NCBI RefSeq assembly: GCF_024346675.1
Contig: NZ_AP024851.1
Location: 1,054,001-1,118,000, forward strand
Length of the DNA: 64,000 nucleotides
Reading direction: 5' to 3'
Source: Photobacterium sanguinicancri
GTDB taxonomy: Bacteria; Pseudomonadota; Gammaproteobacteria; Enterobacterales; Vibrionaceae
Shown: piece after piece, positions 9,099 through 19,122 of the stretch
Layout: each line of letters starts with the position of its first letter
Position numbering within the stretch: position 1 is the stretch's first letter
Position numbers and translations under genes: made by a program
Notes under the pieces: model-generated
The model's input: only the letters and a program-made list of their open reading frames with translations
The model's database searches: none
Told to the model about the DNA's origin: nothing

Positions 9099-10004
9099 AT
9101 GAAGCCAAATTTTTTAAGCTATCAACTCACTGATGAATTTATAGAAACAGTAAAAACTAACCCTACAGTTGATGCAATTGATGAATTATTCGATTCACAA
9201 TTTAACGAGGTTGCATCCTCAAATAACAACCTCAATTGGGATGCTACCTATCTTGGCCCTTCTAGCTATGTTCGCGAGTATCTAGCAATAGGCATGTTTA
9301 TAATGATGTACTTCCTTTTTGGATTTTTTAAAGAAGGAGGGGGTAATATGATACCGTCACTTGATTGGATGTACTTCACCTCAATCGTATGTTCGTCGAT
9401 TATGGCATACGCTACATGGTCTACATTCAGCGGATTTATATTTCACTATCGTTTTAATGATAATTGCATCGCAGTTAAAAGGTATAAGAACGAACCAGAA
9501 ATTCATTATAAAATTGCACGTATTACAGGCTGGGTAGGCTCTATCACTTGTATTATTTTGGCAATCGCCTTTAGTCCATTAATTTTTATTGGTGCAGGTG
9601 GGTTCGCATTAGCTAGCTTTTCATTAATAAATATGAAGCGAGAACCATACTATCAAATAGCTCCATATGACTCAATTTTATACATTCAAAAAATAAATAA
9701 GGAGAATGAACTTGAATTAGTAATAAAAGAACAAGTATCAAGGTGTAATAACGAATACATATATGTGTATGAAATGACATCAAGTGTTAACTTATATCTC
9801 TATGACCATGAAAAGATGGATGAAGTAATTAACTTAATTAATGAAAAGGTGGGTTATGACGTTGAATACTATGAATCAGAAGATGATGAGTCTAGCGTAA
9901 ACCTATACCAAAAATCCAGAAAATTAGGCACCCCGCTTAACCGCGTTACCATTAACAAAGAAACCCTAGAAATGACGCATGATGTATTCACCGAAGATGA
10001 ATAA
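9099..10004 (+). CDS. Unknown multi-pass membrane protein
   Basis: 301 residues. Hydrophobic segments lie at about 62-78 (LAIGMFIMMYFLFGFF), 88-112, 142-162 (ITGWVGSITCIILAIAFSP) and 163-180. A cytosolic-looking acidic C-terminal domain of about 115 residues follows (EYYESEDDES near residue 255). Base composition is more AT-rich than the neighbouring housekeeping genes. No good Shine-Dalgarno precedes the ATG, so the start is uncertain. No family recognised; it may be an accessory gene acquired by transfer (inference). Confidence 0.5.
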   Translation: MKPNFLSYQLTDEFIETVKTNPTVDAIDELFDSQFNEVASSNNNLNWDATYLGPSSYVREYLAIGMFIMMYFLFGFFKEGGGNMIPSLDWMYFTSIVCSSIMAYATWSTFSGFIFHYRFNDNCIAVKRYKNEPEIHYKIARITGWVGSITCIILAIAFSPLIFIGAGGFALASFSLINMKREPYYQIAPYDSILYIQKINKENELELVIKEQVSRCNNEYIYVYEMTSSVNLYLYDHEKMDEVINLINEKVGYDVEYYESEDDESSVNLYQKSRKLGTPLNRVTINKETLEMTHDVFTEDE

Positions 10005-10153
10005 CACACTCTTTCTCATCATCTTCATTACCAACATACCATCTAGCATTCTGTTTAATTGTGTAGGAAACGTCAAAATCCTGACTAAAACATTGTTCAT
10101 TTTGAGGTATTTCAGTAAAATTATGTCACGACGTCGGTGACCATATAATTCCA

Positions 10154-12445
10154 ATGAAATTAAATACCTCAAGTGAAGAATCAGTAGAGCAGGCATACGC
10201 GCAGTTACCTTCGCAGGATCAGCCTATTCTTATGCAGACAGACTGCCCTGAACAGCTGATGCAGAATAACACGCAGTTTATTCGAGCGATGCGCAATGCT
10301 AACCCTGAGGTATGGGATTGGAATATAGATACTGATGAGGTTTACTTTTCACCGCAATGGAAGGCGATGCTGGGCTATCAAGAAGAAGAGCTTGAAAACC
10401 ATCTGAGTACATTGGAATCGCTAACCTCGCCTGAAGAGTGGGCTGCATTAGTAGAAAAAGCCGAGCAATACATTACAAATCGGTCTGGTTGTTTTGAAGT
10501 TGAGCTTCGTTTACGTCATAGACAAGGGCATTTTGTATGGGTACGAGGCAGTGCCTTCACTTTGTCTAATTCTGCCCATAGCCCCCCCAGCCATCTTATG
10601 GGGTTTCTGGTTGATATAACCGCACAGAAAAAAGCAGAGAGCTTGAACACTTGGACAGCTAAGATCCTTGAAATGATCGCAAAAGGTGCAAGTACAGTGA
10701 GCGTTTATACCGAGATTGCCTTAATGTATGAAAGCCGCCACCAAGGTTTACGCTGCTCTATGCTAGAACTTGATGGCGATACATTACTGCATGGTGGCGC
10801 ACCTAGCCTACCAAAGGCGTATTGCGATGCTGTTCACGGTCTTAAGAATGGTCCTAATATCGGCTCTTGCGGCACCTCAACTTATACTGGGCTTCGCGTA
10901 CTGGTTGAAGATATTAATACAGACCCTAAATGGGCTGACATCAAGCATGTTGCGCTCCCCTTTGGTATGCGCAGTTGCTGGTCTGAACCAATCAAAAGCT
11001 CAACTGGTAAGGTGTTGGGCGCATTTGGTATGTACTACAACCACCCCGCTTTGCCAACTCAAGAAGAGTCTGACGACCTAACGTCTGCCGCCATGCTGGC
11101 TGGTATTCTGATGGATCGAGATCACAACCAAAAACGCATCCAAGAACTTGCTTTCAAAGATCCGCTTACTGGCTTCGCTAGTCGAGCAAGCTTATATATC
11201 GATCTCGACGCCTTTATCTCGCACTCTGCAGCAAATAATCAGCGCTTTAGCCTGCTTTATCTTGATCTTGATAACTTCAAAGACATTAATGATAGTCTTG
11301 GCCATGATATTGGCGATCTTCACCTTCAAACCATTGCTACGCAACTGGAGTCGGTGTGCTTATCAAGTCACTTTATTGCCCGTTTAGGTGGCGATGAATT
11401 CTGTATTGTCGCAAAAGAAGCGAGTGACACCGTATTGGCTTCAGAAATAGCAACCCGCTATCTCAATGCAGTCTCAACGCCCTGCTATTTATCAGGACGC
11501 AAACATACACAAACAAGCAGTATTGGTATCGCATTTTACCCGCAAGATGGTACCGATTCGCAAAGCTTACTCAAAGCCGCAGATACCGCCCTTTACACTG
11601 CTAAAGATCACGGTAAAAACCAATATGCCTTTTACAGTAAAGCATTAACAAAACAGGCCGAATATAGACTAAAAGTAGAGCAATACCTTCGTGAGGCTAT
11701 TGAGAACCAAAGCCTCTCACTCGCGTATCAGCCACAGATTGAGTTACGTACAGGTCTTTGTGTTGGCGTAGAGGCCTTATCACGCTGGTATCATCCAGAG
11801 CTGGGGCAAGTATCACCAATTGACTTTATTTCAACAGCTGAACGTATAGGTATGATTCAACCCTTAACGGAGTTAGTACTTAAAACGGCATGCACCCAAG
11901 CAGTGAATTGGCAATTACAAGGGCTTGGCTCAATGCGAGTCGCCATAAATATTTCTCCTAATCACTTTTTAGATCCTGACTTTATTCCTTTAATTAAGCG
12001 AGCAATTACAGATACAGGTATTCAAGCGTCGAATCTAGAATTAGAAGTTATCGAAACTGTCGCACAAACTGAGCATAAGAATCTCCCAGTCTTTGCTGAA
12101 CTCAAAGAACTTGGCGTTCTATTAGCTATTGATGATTTTGGTACTGGCTATTCATCATTCGCATCGCTAAAGCACCTTAAACTTGATTGTATTAAGATCG
12201 ATAAATATTTCATAGATGACTTATTAACTGACAATAAAACACAACTATTAGTGGGTTCTATAATTGAAATGGCACACAACCTTGGGTGCTCTGTTATCGC
12301 TGAAGGCATTGAGGCTCTAGGCCAAGTTGAAATATTAAAAAGATTAGGGTGCGATATAGTACAAGGCTATCTATTCTGTGAGCCAACAAGCCCTGATGGT
12401 ATTGCAGCATTATTAAGAAATGAATGCGAACATAGTCTGATATAA
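10154..12445 (+). CDS. PAS-GAF-GGDEF-EAL cyclic-di-GMP signalling protein
   Basis: 763 residues, no membrane segment, so cytosolic. A PAS domain covers about 40-155 (VWDWNIDTDEVYFSPQWK, WVRGSAF, GFLVDITAQKKAE). A GAF domain covers about 165-325 (LRCSMLELDG, SCGTSTYTGL, SCWSEPIKSSTGKVLGAFGMY). GGDEF motif lies at 412-416 (RLGGDEF) with no RxxD inhibitory site. EAL starts at 540 (VEALSRW) with DDFGTGYSS and AEGIE intact. Both catalytic domains could be active; the intact EAL set suggests phosphodiesterase output. The start is uncertain: no clear Shine-Dalgarno. Confidence 0.9.
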   Translation: MKLNTSSEESVEQAYAQLPSQDQPILMQTDCPEQLMQNNTQFIRAMRNANPEVWDWNIDTDEVYFSPQWKAMLGYQEEELENHLSTLESLTSPEEWAALVEKAEQYITNRSGCFEVELRLRHRQGHFVWVRGSAFTLSNSAHSPPSHLMGFLVDITAQKKAESLNTWTAKILEMIAKGASTVSVYTEIALMYESRHQGLRCSMLELDGDTLLHGGAPSLPKAYCDAVHGLKNGPNIGSCGTSTYTGLRVLVEDINTDPKWADIKHVALPFGMRSCWSEPIKSSTGKVLGAFGMYYNHPALPTQEESDDLTSAAMLAGILMDRDHNQKRIQELAFKDPLTGFASRASLYIDLDAFISHSAANNQRFSLLYLDLDNFKDINDSLGHDIGDLHLQTIATQLESVCLSSHFIARLGGDEFCIVAKEASDTVLASEIATRYLNAVSTPCYLSGRKHTQTSSIGIAFYPQDGTDSQSLLKAADTALYTAKDHGKNQYAFYSKALTKQAEYRLKVEQYLREAIENQSLSLAYQPQIELRTGLCVGVEALSRWYHPELGQVSPIDFISTAERIGMIQPLTELVLKTACTQAVNWQLQGLGSMRVAINISPNHFLDPDFIPLIKRAITDTGIQASNLELEVIETVAQTEHKNLPVFAELKELGVLLAIDDFGTGYSSFASLKHLKLDCIKIDKYFIDDLLTDNKTQLLVGSIIEMAHNLGCSVIAEGIEALGQVEILKRLGCDIVQGYLFCEPTSPDGIAALLRNECEHSLI

Positions 12446-12881
12446 ATACGCCTAATGCATTTCCACGCTATGTCTTAATGTAACACTCGTGCACCGACCA
12501 CCAAATTGCACATAAAATCAACAAGTTAAAGGCCGCCCACTAATATTTATGCATTTTGTGCATCTAATTGATGAAAACCATTCATTTTAATCATGACCTT
12601 ATTTGTCATACGATTATCTCAACCAAAAAGGTGGCGAATATATTGGAAGTTATTATAAATATTTCTTCCTGAAAATATTAATTCGTTCTTATCGTAATAA
12701 GTCAGCTTTATTTTAAATAATATGTTTAATCATTTTCGCTATTAAGTTTGCATATAAACACATAGCTAATATTAATTAAAATAAGATATCACTGTACGTA
12801 TTAACTTCAGCTTTGACGAGCAACTTGAAGCTGTTCAAATATTATCAATATATTTAAATAACTCTATCTGGAGTATTAGCA
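12446..12881. other. Long AT-rich leader of the pyruvate formate-lyase gene
   Basis: 436 bases without a gene. A 14-bp palindrome TTGAAGCTGTTCAA at 12825-12838 resembles an FNR box (TTGAT-N4-ATCAA) at 8 of 10 conserved positions. However, it lies only 43 bases before the ATG, an unusual place for an activator site. A TGCATTTTGTGCA near-palindrome lies near 12550. No other signal recognised. Confidence 0.35.
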
Positions 12882-15179
12882 ATGACAATTCCAACTACCA
12901 AAATGCTTCAAGCATGGCAAGGTTTTACAGCGGGTAATTGGCAAACAGAAGTCAATACACGAGACTTCATCCAAACAAACTATACCCCCTATGAAGGTGA
13001 TGAATCTTTCCTTGCAGATGCTACACTAGCGACAACAACCCTTTGGAATAGTGTCTTAGAAGGTATTCAAGAAGAAAGCCGCACGCATGCACCTATCGAC
13101 TTTGATACTGATCTACCATCAACGATTATTTCTCACGATGCAGGCTACATAAATAAAGCCTTAGAAACGATTGTAGGTTTACAAACAGACAAGCCCTTGA
13201 AACGTGCCATTATTGCTAATGGTGGTATTCGCATGGTGAAAAACTCTTGTGAAGTTTATGGCCGCGAACTTGATCCAAATATTGAAAAGACTTTCACGCA
13301 ATACCGTAAAACCCATAACACCGCCTGTTTTGATCTTTACACTAAAGACATTATTGCTTGCCGAAAATCAGGCATCATTACTGGCCTTCCCGATGCGTAC
13401 GGTCGCGGTCGTATCATCGGTGACTACCGTCGCTTAGCACTTTATGGCATAGACTTCTTAAAAGCAGACAAGATTGAACAATTTAAATCGACTCAAGCTT
13501 TCTTAGAGCAAGGCCAAGATCTCGAGAAAACACTTCGTTTACGTGAAGAAATCGCAGACCAAATTCATGCGCTTGAAGACATCCGTACCATGGGTATGAT
13601 GTATGGTATCGATATGTCAGCACCTGCAAGTTCAGCACAAGAAGCGATCCAATTTACGTACTTTGGCTATCTTGCTGCGGTTAAATCGCAAAACGGCGCG
13701 GCAATGTCACTTGGTCGTACATCGACTTTCCTTGATGTCTACATTGAGCGCGATCTTGCAAGCGGTGCACTCAACGAGTCAAAAGCACAAGAACTAGTAG
13801 ATCACTTCATCATGAAGTTACGTATGGTGCGCTTCTTGCGTACGCCTGACTACGATTCATTGTTCTCTGGCGATCCTATTTGGGCAACCGAGGCGATGGC
13901 TGGCATGGGTGTTGATGGCAGAACACTAGTAACTAAAACAACCTTCCGTTACTTGCATACACTAGACAATATGGGGGCAGCTCCAGAGCCTAATATGACC
14001 ATCCTTTGGTCTGAGCAACTCCCTGAAGACTTCAAAAAATATGCGGCAAAAGTGTCTATCGAAACATCATCAGTTCAATATGAAAACGATGATCTAATGC
14101 GCCCTGATTTTAACAACGATGACTACGCTATTGCTTGTTGTGTTAGCCCTCAAATCGTTGGTAAAGACATGCAATTCTTTGGTGCACGTGCCAACTTAGC
14201 AAAAGCGCTGTTATACACCATCAATGGTGGTATTGATGAAAAATCAAAAACACAAGTAGGTCCAAAACACGCAGCTATCACTGACGATATACTAGATTTT
14301 GATCGTCTGATGCCTCAATTTGATCAAATGCTTAATTGGCTTGCAACGCAATATGTGACGGCATTGAACATTATTCACTACTCACATGACCGCTATAGCT
14401 ACGAAGCATCATTAATGGCACTGATGGATCGCGATGTCCGACGTACTATGGCGTGCGGTATTGCTGGCTTATCGGTTGTGGCGGATTCATTATCCGCTAT
14501 AAAATTTGCCAAAGTAACACCCATTCGTGATGAAAACGGTATCGCTGTTGACTTTACTATTGAAGGTGATTACCCACAATTTGGTAACAATGATGCACGT
14601 GTTGATGACATTGCTTGTGATCTCGTTGAACGCTTCATGAAGAAGATTCAGAGCATGGTAACTTACCGTGAGTCGCTACCCACACAGTCGATTCTTACTA
14701 TTACCTCTAATGTGGTTTACGGTAAGAAAACAGGTAACACGCCTGATGGTCGTCGTGCTGGAATGCCTTTTGGACCAGGCGCAAATCCAATGCATGGTCG
14801 CGATCAAAACGGTGCTGTCGCATCACTAACATCCGTATCTAAACTGCCATTCGCGTTTGCAAAAGATGGGATTTCATACACTTTCTCTATTGTGCCAAAT
14901 GCACTAGGCAAAGATATGGATACTCAGAAGCAAAACCTTGCAGCCTTGATGGACGGATACTTCCATCATGAAGCGGGCGTAAATGGCGTACAAGTGGAAG
15001 GCGGTCAACACCTTAACGTGAACGTACTAAACCGTGAGATGCTATTGGATGCTGTCGATCATCCAGAGAAATATCCTCAACTCACTATCCGAGTGTCTGG
15101 TTACGCAGTGCGTTTTAACTCGTTGACTAAAGAGCAACAACAAGATGTGATTACTCGAACATTTACTGAAAAAATGTAA
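12882..15179 (+). CDS. pflB: Pyruvate formate-lyase (PflB/TdcE type)
   Basis: 765 residues. It is a glycyl-radical enzyme converting pyruvate and CoA to acetyl-CoA and formate during anaerobic growth. The catalytic pair Cys419-Cys420 lies in [10 protein letters not shown]. The radical glycine is residue 740 in RVSGYAVRF, 26 residues from the C-terminus as in E. coli. The order matches PflB/TdcE throughout. Compared with the remembered E. coli sequences there is a ~5-residue insertion after YFHHEA (GVNGVQ before VEGGQHLN). CTGGAG precedes the ATG. No pflA activase or formate channel gene lies beside it, so activation must come from elsewhere. It could equally be named tdcE. Confidence 0.93.
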   Translation: MTIPTTKMLQAWQGFTAGNWQTEVNTRDFIQTNYTPYEGDESFLADATLATTTLWNSVLEGIQEESRTHAPIDFDTDLPSTIISHDAGYINKALETIVGLQTDKPLKRAIIANGGIRMVKNSCEVYGRELDPNIEKTFTQYRKTHNTACFDLYTKDIIACRKSGIITGLPDAYGRGRIIGDYRRLALYGIDFLKADKIEQFKSTQAFLEQGQDLEKTLRLREEIADQIHALEDIRTMGMMYGIDMSAPASSAQEAIQFTYFGYLAAVKSQNGAAMSLGRTSTFLDVYIERDLASGALNESKAQELVDHFIMKLRMVRFLRTPDYDSLFSGDPIWATEAMAGMGVDGRTLVTKTTFRYLHTLDNMGAAPEPNMTILWSEQLPEDFKKYAAKVSIETSSVQYENDDLMRPDFNNDDYAIACCVSPQIVGKDMQFFGARANLAKALLYTINGGIDEKSKTQVGPKHAAITDDILDFDRLMPQFDQMLNWLATQYVTALNIIHYSHDRYSYEASLMALMDRDVRRTMACGIAGLSVVADSLSAIKFAKVTPIRDENGIAVDFTIEGDYPQFGNNDARVDDIACDLVERFMKKIQSMVTYRESLPTQSILTITSNVVYGKKTGNTPDGRRAGMPFGPGANPMHGRDQNGAVASLTSVSKLPFAFAKDGISYTFSIVPNALGKDMDTQKQNLAALMDGYFHHEAGVNGVQVEGGQHLNVNVLNREMLLDAVDHPEKYPQLTIRVSGYAVRFNSLTKEQQQDVITRTFTEKM

Positions 15180-15239
15180 GTGATAGGGTAACTAAGCAAG
15201 ACATAACAATTAGAGCTAATAACTACACCTATCTATTTT

Positions 15240-15264
15240 GGCCTGCACCTCGCAGGCCTTTTTT
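15240..15264 (+). terminator. Rho-independent terminator of pflB
   Basis: GGCCTGC/GCAGGCC 7-bp stem, loop ACCTC, followed by TTTTTT. Confidence 0.9.
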
Positions 15265-15399
15265 ACTACTAAACAAAGTTCAAGAATAAAATATGAGTTC
15301 CCATCGCCAAGCATTTTTCCTTCTGCTAAAACATTTTTTTTATGAAAAAGAGTCAAACCTCACGATGGGTACCAAATTAAAAAATAAGATAAGTAACGA

Positions 15400-16110
15400 T
15401 TAATGCATTTTACTGTTTATGGTTATAAGAGAACCGCTCAAATTTGTTTTACTCGGCTGGGTTAACTCAATCATTAATTCAGCCATTTCTGTCGGATTCA
15501 CCCAAGTAGTCGGATCCACGTCTGGCATTGCTTGTCGGTTAACCTCGGTATCGACTATGGTTGGAAGCACCGCGTTGACACGAATATTATGTTCTGCACC
15601 TTCAGCCGCAAGGCTTTCGACTAAACCATTTAGCGCCATTTTCGATGCCATATAAGGACCAAAACCAGCAGGAATATTCCGGATAGTGTCGCGTGCAGAT
15701 ACAAACATCATTGCCCCTCCCCCCTGCTTTTCCATCGCTTTATAGATTTCACGGCCAAAGACTAAGGCTGTCATAAAATTAGCATCAAAAATTTGCTTCA
15801 CTGTTTCTATCTCAACATCTTGCCAATAACGCCATGTGAAAATGCCAGAACAGTGATAATGCGCCTCAATCTGACCCAGTATTTGTGATGCTTGCGCTAC
15901 CAACGCCTGACTTTCCTGCTCGTTAGTTAAATCACCGAGCAGAACAGTTAGCATACCTGGATATTGCAGCTCTAGTTGCTTCGCACGAACTTCATCACCT
16001 TTTCGTCCAAAGGCGACAACCTGTGTCCCTGAGCTAATCAGTTTATCGATAATTTTCTTAGCGGTTACGGAAAAACAAGCGGCAACAGTTGCGGTTTTAA
16101 GTGTATTCAT
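15400..16110 (-). CDS. Short-chain dehydrogenase/reductase family protein with atypical nucleotide motif
   Basis: 236 residues with the classical SDR ending: Ser in FVSARD, Tyr-x-x-x-Lys in YMASK, and NIRVNAVLPTIVDT. The N-terminus ATVAACFSVTAKKIIDKLISSG lacks the usual TGxxxGxG loop, although VVAFGRKGDE and LLGDLTN (adenine-side residues) remain. NAD(P) binding may therefore be altered; the substrate is unknown. It overlaps the small membrane protein gene upstream by 14 bases, so the two are probably translated together. It is divergent from the efflux operon at 16330. Confidence 0.8.
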   Translation of the reverse strand: MNTLKTATVAACFSVTAKKIIDKLISSGTQVVAFGRKGDEVRAKQLELQYPGMLTVLLGDLTNEQESQALVAQASQILGQIEAHYHCSGIFTWRYWQDVEIETVKQIFDANFMTALVFGREIYKAMEKQGGGAMMFVSARDTIRNIPAGFGPYMASKMALNGLVESLAAEGAEHNIRVNAVLPTIVDTEVNRQAMPDVDPTTWVNPTEMAELMIELTQPSKTNLSGSLITINSKMH

Positions 16111-16258
16111 CTTGGTCTTTTATCCAATGCTGTTTTGTTGCGTTAAATACTATCGCTAGCCAAAAAGCAATAAAACCCGCCAATAAACAATACAGCTTTG
16201 CCTTATAGGCAAAAATGATCCAATAACGGTCCCTCTCATCTCTCTCTGCTTTGAACAT
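16097..16258 (-). CDS. Small single-pass membrane protein
   Basis: 53 residues from the ATG at 16258: a charged start (MFKAERDERDRYWIIF), one membrane helix (LYCLLAGFIAFWLAIVF) and a short polar tail. The frame is open upstream to 16357, but that part is Cys-rich low-quality sequence lying over a palindromic operator, so the shorter start is chosen. The 14-base overlap with the SDR gene suggests translational coupling. It could assist the neighbouring envelope or efflux functions (inference). No family recognised. Confidence 0.5.
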   Translation of the reverse strand: MFKAERDERDRYWIIFAYKAKLYCLLAGFIAFWLAIVFNATKQHWIKDQDEYT

Positions 16259-16270
16259 GAGTCTACTTTT

Positions 16271-16302
16271 GTTTATTTTGTTGCTACAACAACAAAATAA
16301 AC
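16271..16302. promoter_or_regulatory. Long palindrome, candidate MarR operator
   Basis: Perfect 13-bp arms (GTTTATTTTGTTG and its complement) separated by CTACAA, exactly between the divergent units at 16258 and 16330. Further TTTTGTTG copies lie at about 16131 and 16321. The MarR-family gene at 18472 in the rightward operon is the likely binder (inference). Confidence 0.65.
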
Positions 16303-16329
16303 TTACACTCCACACTTGAGTTTTGTTGT

Positions 16330-17460
16330 ATGGGTAACAAAAAAATGAAAGACACAATTTACAAATACGCTATCTACACAGTACTAACCTGTACAGTCAG
16401 CTTTTCAGCTTTCTTGATCAGTTCAGATAATTTTTCACCTTTTACAACACAGGCTACAGTGCACAAAAATGTTGCCAATATTGCCCCACAAGTATCAGGG
16501 GTGATCACCCATGTAAACGTACAGAATGGACAAAATGTTAAAGCTGGTGATGTCCTCTTTAGTATAGATACACACAGCTATACTCTCGCAGTACACCAAG
16601 CTGAGGCTGAACTGCATCAAGCTCTGGAAGCTAACTTAGCCAAATGGCAAGAGCTTCAATCCGCTGAGCAAGTGCTATCACAGCGCGACGTCGAATGGCA
16701 TAACACCAACAACAAACTTGTTCGTTATCAAAAGCTTCTAAATAAAGGGCTGATCACTCAACAAGACTTTGATGACGCCCATGCCAGTGCCAATGTTGCA
16801 AAAAGTGCGATTGCAGTGGCTCACGCTGACATTCTCCGTATCAAAGCCGAACTCTTTGGTAATGCAACCGCAGAGCCTCAAACTAATAAAACGGGTACGG
16901 TTGAAAAGAATACTATTAAGTATCGAGTAAAAAGCGCTGCAATCGCAGTCGCTGAATCAAAACTGGCATCAGCAAAACTCGACTTGGCACGTACCGATGT
17001 CATCGCGCAAACAGCAGGTACAGTGAGTAATTTACAGTTACAAACGGGGAGTTATATTAGTGCTGGCGCTATCTCACTCTTTCTTGTCGATGAGGCCACC
17101 AGCTGGTTGAGTGCCGATTTCAATGAAAAAGGCATTGTCCATCTTCAAACTGGTAATCCGGTGTGGATATCATTTGACGCTTTTCCCGGCCAAGTATTTG
17201 CTGGAACCATTATCAATCAAGATCGCGCCATTTTTGATGCATCAAACCCAACCAATCAACTGTCCACCGTAGTAAATGACAGCCGCTGGATCCGTGAACA
17301 GCAGAAAATTCGCACTCGTATTCATGTTGACGACGCAAACACCGCGCTTATTGCAGGCTCTCGTGCCAGCGTAATGGTAGAAAATGGTCAAAGTGGCGTG
17401 ATGGATAGTATTGGCTATAGCTGGATCAAATTAGTTTCTTTGTTTCGCTACATCTATTAG
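16330..17460 (+). CDS. HlyD-family membrane fusion protein (AaeA/EmrA-like)
   Basis: 376 residues. An N-terminal membrane anchor (about 10-31) is followed by a lipoyl half-motif (VANIAPQVSGVITHVNVQNGQNVKAGDVLF), an alpha-helical hairpin with coiled-coil character (about 75-225), the second lipoyl half (DVIAQTAGTVSNLQLQTGSYI) and a beta-barrel. It would bridge the inner-membrane partner encoded next (17 bases downstream) to the outer membrane for efflux. Starts at 16330 or 16345 are both possible and neither has a strong ribosome-binding site. It is first in a three-gene operon with DUF2955 and MarR genes. Confidence 0.88.
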   Translation: MGNKKMKDTIYKYAIYTVLTCTVSFSAFLISSDNFSPFTTQATVHKNVANIAPQVSGVITHVNVQNGQNVKAGDVLFSIDTHSYTLAVHQAEAELHQALEANLAKWQELQSAEQVLSQRDVEWHNTNNKLVRYQKLLNKGLITQQDFDDAHASANVAKSAIAVAHADILRIKAELFGNATAEPQTNKTGTVEKNTIKYRVKSAAIAVAESKLASAKLDLARTDVIAQTAGTVSNLQLQTGSYISAGAISLFLVDEATSWLSADFNEKGIVHLQTGNPVWISFDAFPGQVFAGTIINQDRAIFDASNPTNQLSTVVNDSRWIREQQKIRTRIHVDDANTALIAGSRASVMVENGQSGVMDSIGYSWIKLVSLFRYIY

Positions 17461-17477
17461 CGCAGCTAGGGGGCAAT

Positions 17478-18500
17478 ATGATAAAAAATATAGATAAAAA
17501 TGAAGCTCTCAGAGTTACCTTGACCATCACTGTATGCATGTTGGCAGGAAAATTACTCGACTTTAATTCCCCTGTTTACTTGGCCTTGTACCCTACAATT
17601 GTGATGACAAAAGGCAAAGACTATTCATGGCAGGGTTTGGTCAAAATGTTATTTCCAACATTCATCGCAGCTTCTTGTGCGCTTGTCATTGCTGAACTAT
17701 TTCATGATCATCCTTTTATTATTTGGACGATCAGCCTGATCTTCTTTGATCAAATGCGTCGTCGTGCCGATACCCCAGCAAAACTCGGTGGCATGCTGAT
17801 GCCCACCTTTAACTGGATTTTGATCATTGTGTTTTCACAGCACACCACTGCCGATATGCCAATGCGGATTCATGAGATTCTAATTTCGATGGCCATCACC
17901 ATCTTGATTACAAAACTCATGATCGCCCTATTGCCAAAGACTGACCGTCCTTTTGTGCCAAATGGAAAACCCCCGGCTTTGAGTCCGCAAACCGTGACCT
18001 ATCAAAATCGATTTGTTTCTTTAAGCTTAATAGGTTGTGGATTAGCATTTTTGATGATTGTCGATTTAATCTCGGCCACGTTCTGCATGGTGCCCGTTAT
18101 AGCCGCAGCAACTCAGTTTACCCGAGAACATTTTCGCCAAGTCGTTGGACGAAGATTACTCACCCAAGTTGGAGGCTGTGCAATTGCAGTAATCTTTTCG
18201 CTGCTAATGGCTGGTCATCAAAACACCATTGGTTATTATGCATTGGGTTTAGGGGGATTAGTGTTTATGATTGCCAGTGCTATGGCTCAAGCACAAGGCG
18301 CCTCGCGAGACCTTCATGCTGACTCTTTATTGGCGACTATGCTGCCGATACAGCTCTATATGACAAGTACTTCACTAGGATTAGAAAGTACTTACCTACG
18401 TGCATGGGAACTCACCGTCACTTTAGGTATATTATTCATTCTTCATCAATTAACATCTTCACGAGATAGCGATGACCAAAGACATTACAGCCATTCCTGA
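17478..18500 (+). CDS. DUF2955 / FUSC-type inner-membrane efflux protein
   Basis: 340 residues with about ten hydrophobic segments in two clusters (residues ~10-150 and ~180-325) separated by a hydrophilic loop (PKTDRPFVPNGKPPALSP). This is the arrangement of DUF2955 proteins, relatives of the aromatic-acid exporter AaeB. The partner is the HlyD-like protein upstream. AGGGGG lies 5 bases before the ATG. The last 29 bases overlap the MarR gene, indicating one operon. The exported substrate cannot be read from sequence. Confidence 0.82.
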   Translation: MIKNIDKNEALRVTLTITVCMLAGKLLDFNSPVYLALYPTIVMTKGKDYSWQGLVKMLFPTFIAASCALVIAELFHDHPFIIWTISLIFFDQMRRRADTPAKLGGMLMPTFNWILIIVFSQHTTADMPMRIHEILISMAITILITKLMIALLPKTDRPFVPNGKPPALSPQTVTYQNRFVSLSLIGCGLAFLMIVDLISATFCMVPVIAAATQFTREHFRQVVGRRLLTQVGGCAIAVIFSLLMAGHQNTIGYYALGLGGLVFMIASAMAQAQGASRDLHADSLLATMLPIQLYMTSTSLGLESTYLRAWELTVTLGILFILHQLTSSRDSDDQRHYSHS

Positions 18501-18933
18501 TCTGGATAACAATACCTCGTTTATTATGGGGCTCGCGTACAAACAATTTCGCACATTGGCTAATCAAAGGCTCGCTGCAGATTTCGATATCACACTAGAG
18601 ATGCAAGGTGTGCTTCGTGTATTGGCGCATCTAGGTGAAGTACCGCAACAAACCTTAGCAGAGACGTTACACCGAGAACGCTCTGTTACTAAACGTCTGG
18701 TCGATAATTGTATTAAACGTGGCCTAGTCGAAGCTCGAAAAAGTGAAACCAACAAAAAAGCACGTTATTTAGCTTTAACAGAAAAAGGGACGAAGACAAA
18801 AGAACAGGCGAGTGTATGCATTCAAAAGGTCAATACTGATTACTACACCCCCTTGTCAGCCGACGAACAACAATTACTTCAAACCTTATGCAAAAAGCTA
18901 ATTCAAGACAATATTATTTTGGGGAGCGATTAG
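18472..18933 (+). CDS. MarR-family transcriptional regulator of the efflux operon
   Basis: 153 residues with a MarR winged helix: EMQGVLRVLAHLGEVPQQTLAETLH, RERSVTKRLVDNCIKRGLVEARK (recognition helix), then KKARYLALTEKGTK (wing). It overlaps the DUF2955 gene by 29 bases, so it is the operon's own regulator. The 13-bp-arm palindrome at 16271-16302 is the likely operator. Its stop codon lies inside a hairpin (18927-18951). Confidence 0.88.
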   Translation: MTKDITAIPDLDNNTSFIMGLAYKQFRTLANQRLAADFDITLEMQGVLRVLAHLGEVPQQTLAETLHRERSVTKRLVDNCIKRGLVEARKSETNKKARYLALTEKGTKTKEQASVCIQKVNTDYYTPLSADEQQLLQTLCKKLIQDNIILGSD

Positions 18934-18951
18934 CACCATCATTGCTAATCG
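18927..18951 (+). terminator. Hairpin overlapping the MarR stop codon
   Basis: CGATTAGCA/TGCTAATCG 9-bp perfect stem with a 7-base loop, followed by ATTAATAATC. The TAG stop lies in the left arm. The T-run is poor, so it is a weak terminator candidate. Confidence 0.45.
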
Positions 18952-19042
18952 ATTAATAATCATAGGATTTTTCAAAGTGAGATGCACGGATAGAAAAATG
19001 CAGACAGTGGATAATCACGTTTATCTCTTTAATCTAGCCATT

Positions 19043-19072
19043 TAAAAAACAAGGAAGGTAGAACACCTTCCT
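19043..19072 (-). terminator. Terminator of the DUF2798-DUF3861 unit
   Basis: On the minus strand AGGAAGGT, loop GTTCT, ACCTTCCT is followed by TGTTTTTT. Confidence 0.75.
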
Positions 19073-19122
19073 GATTGATTTATCCTCAACCATGCTAACG
19101 TTTTCTCGCACCACAGGTCTGT

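Noticed and set aside
12825..12838. FNR box for pflB
   Set aside because: The palindrome differs at the fifth position of both half-sites and lies too close to the start codon for class II activation.
15300..15369. CCCATCG/CGATGGG inverted repeat flanking ~56 bases downstream of the SDR gene
   Set aside because: Seven-base arms with a long loop and no T-run; likely chance.
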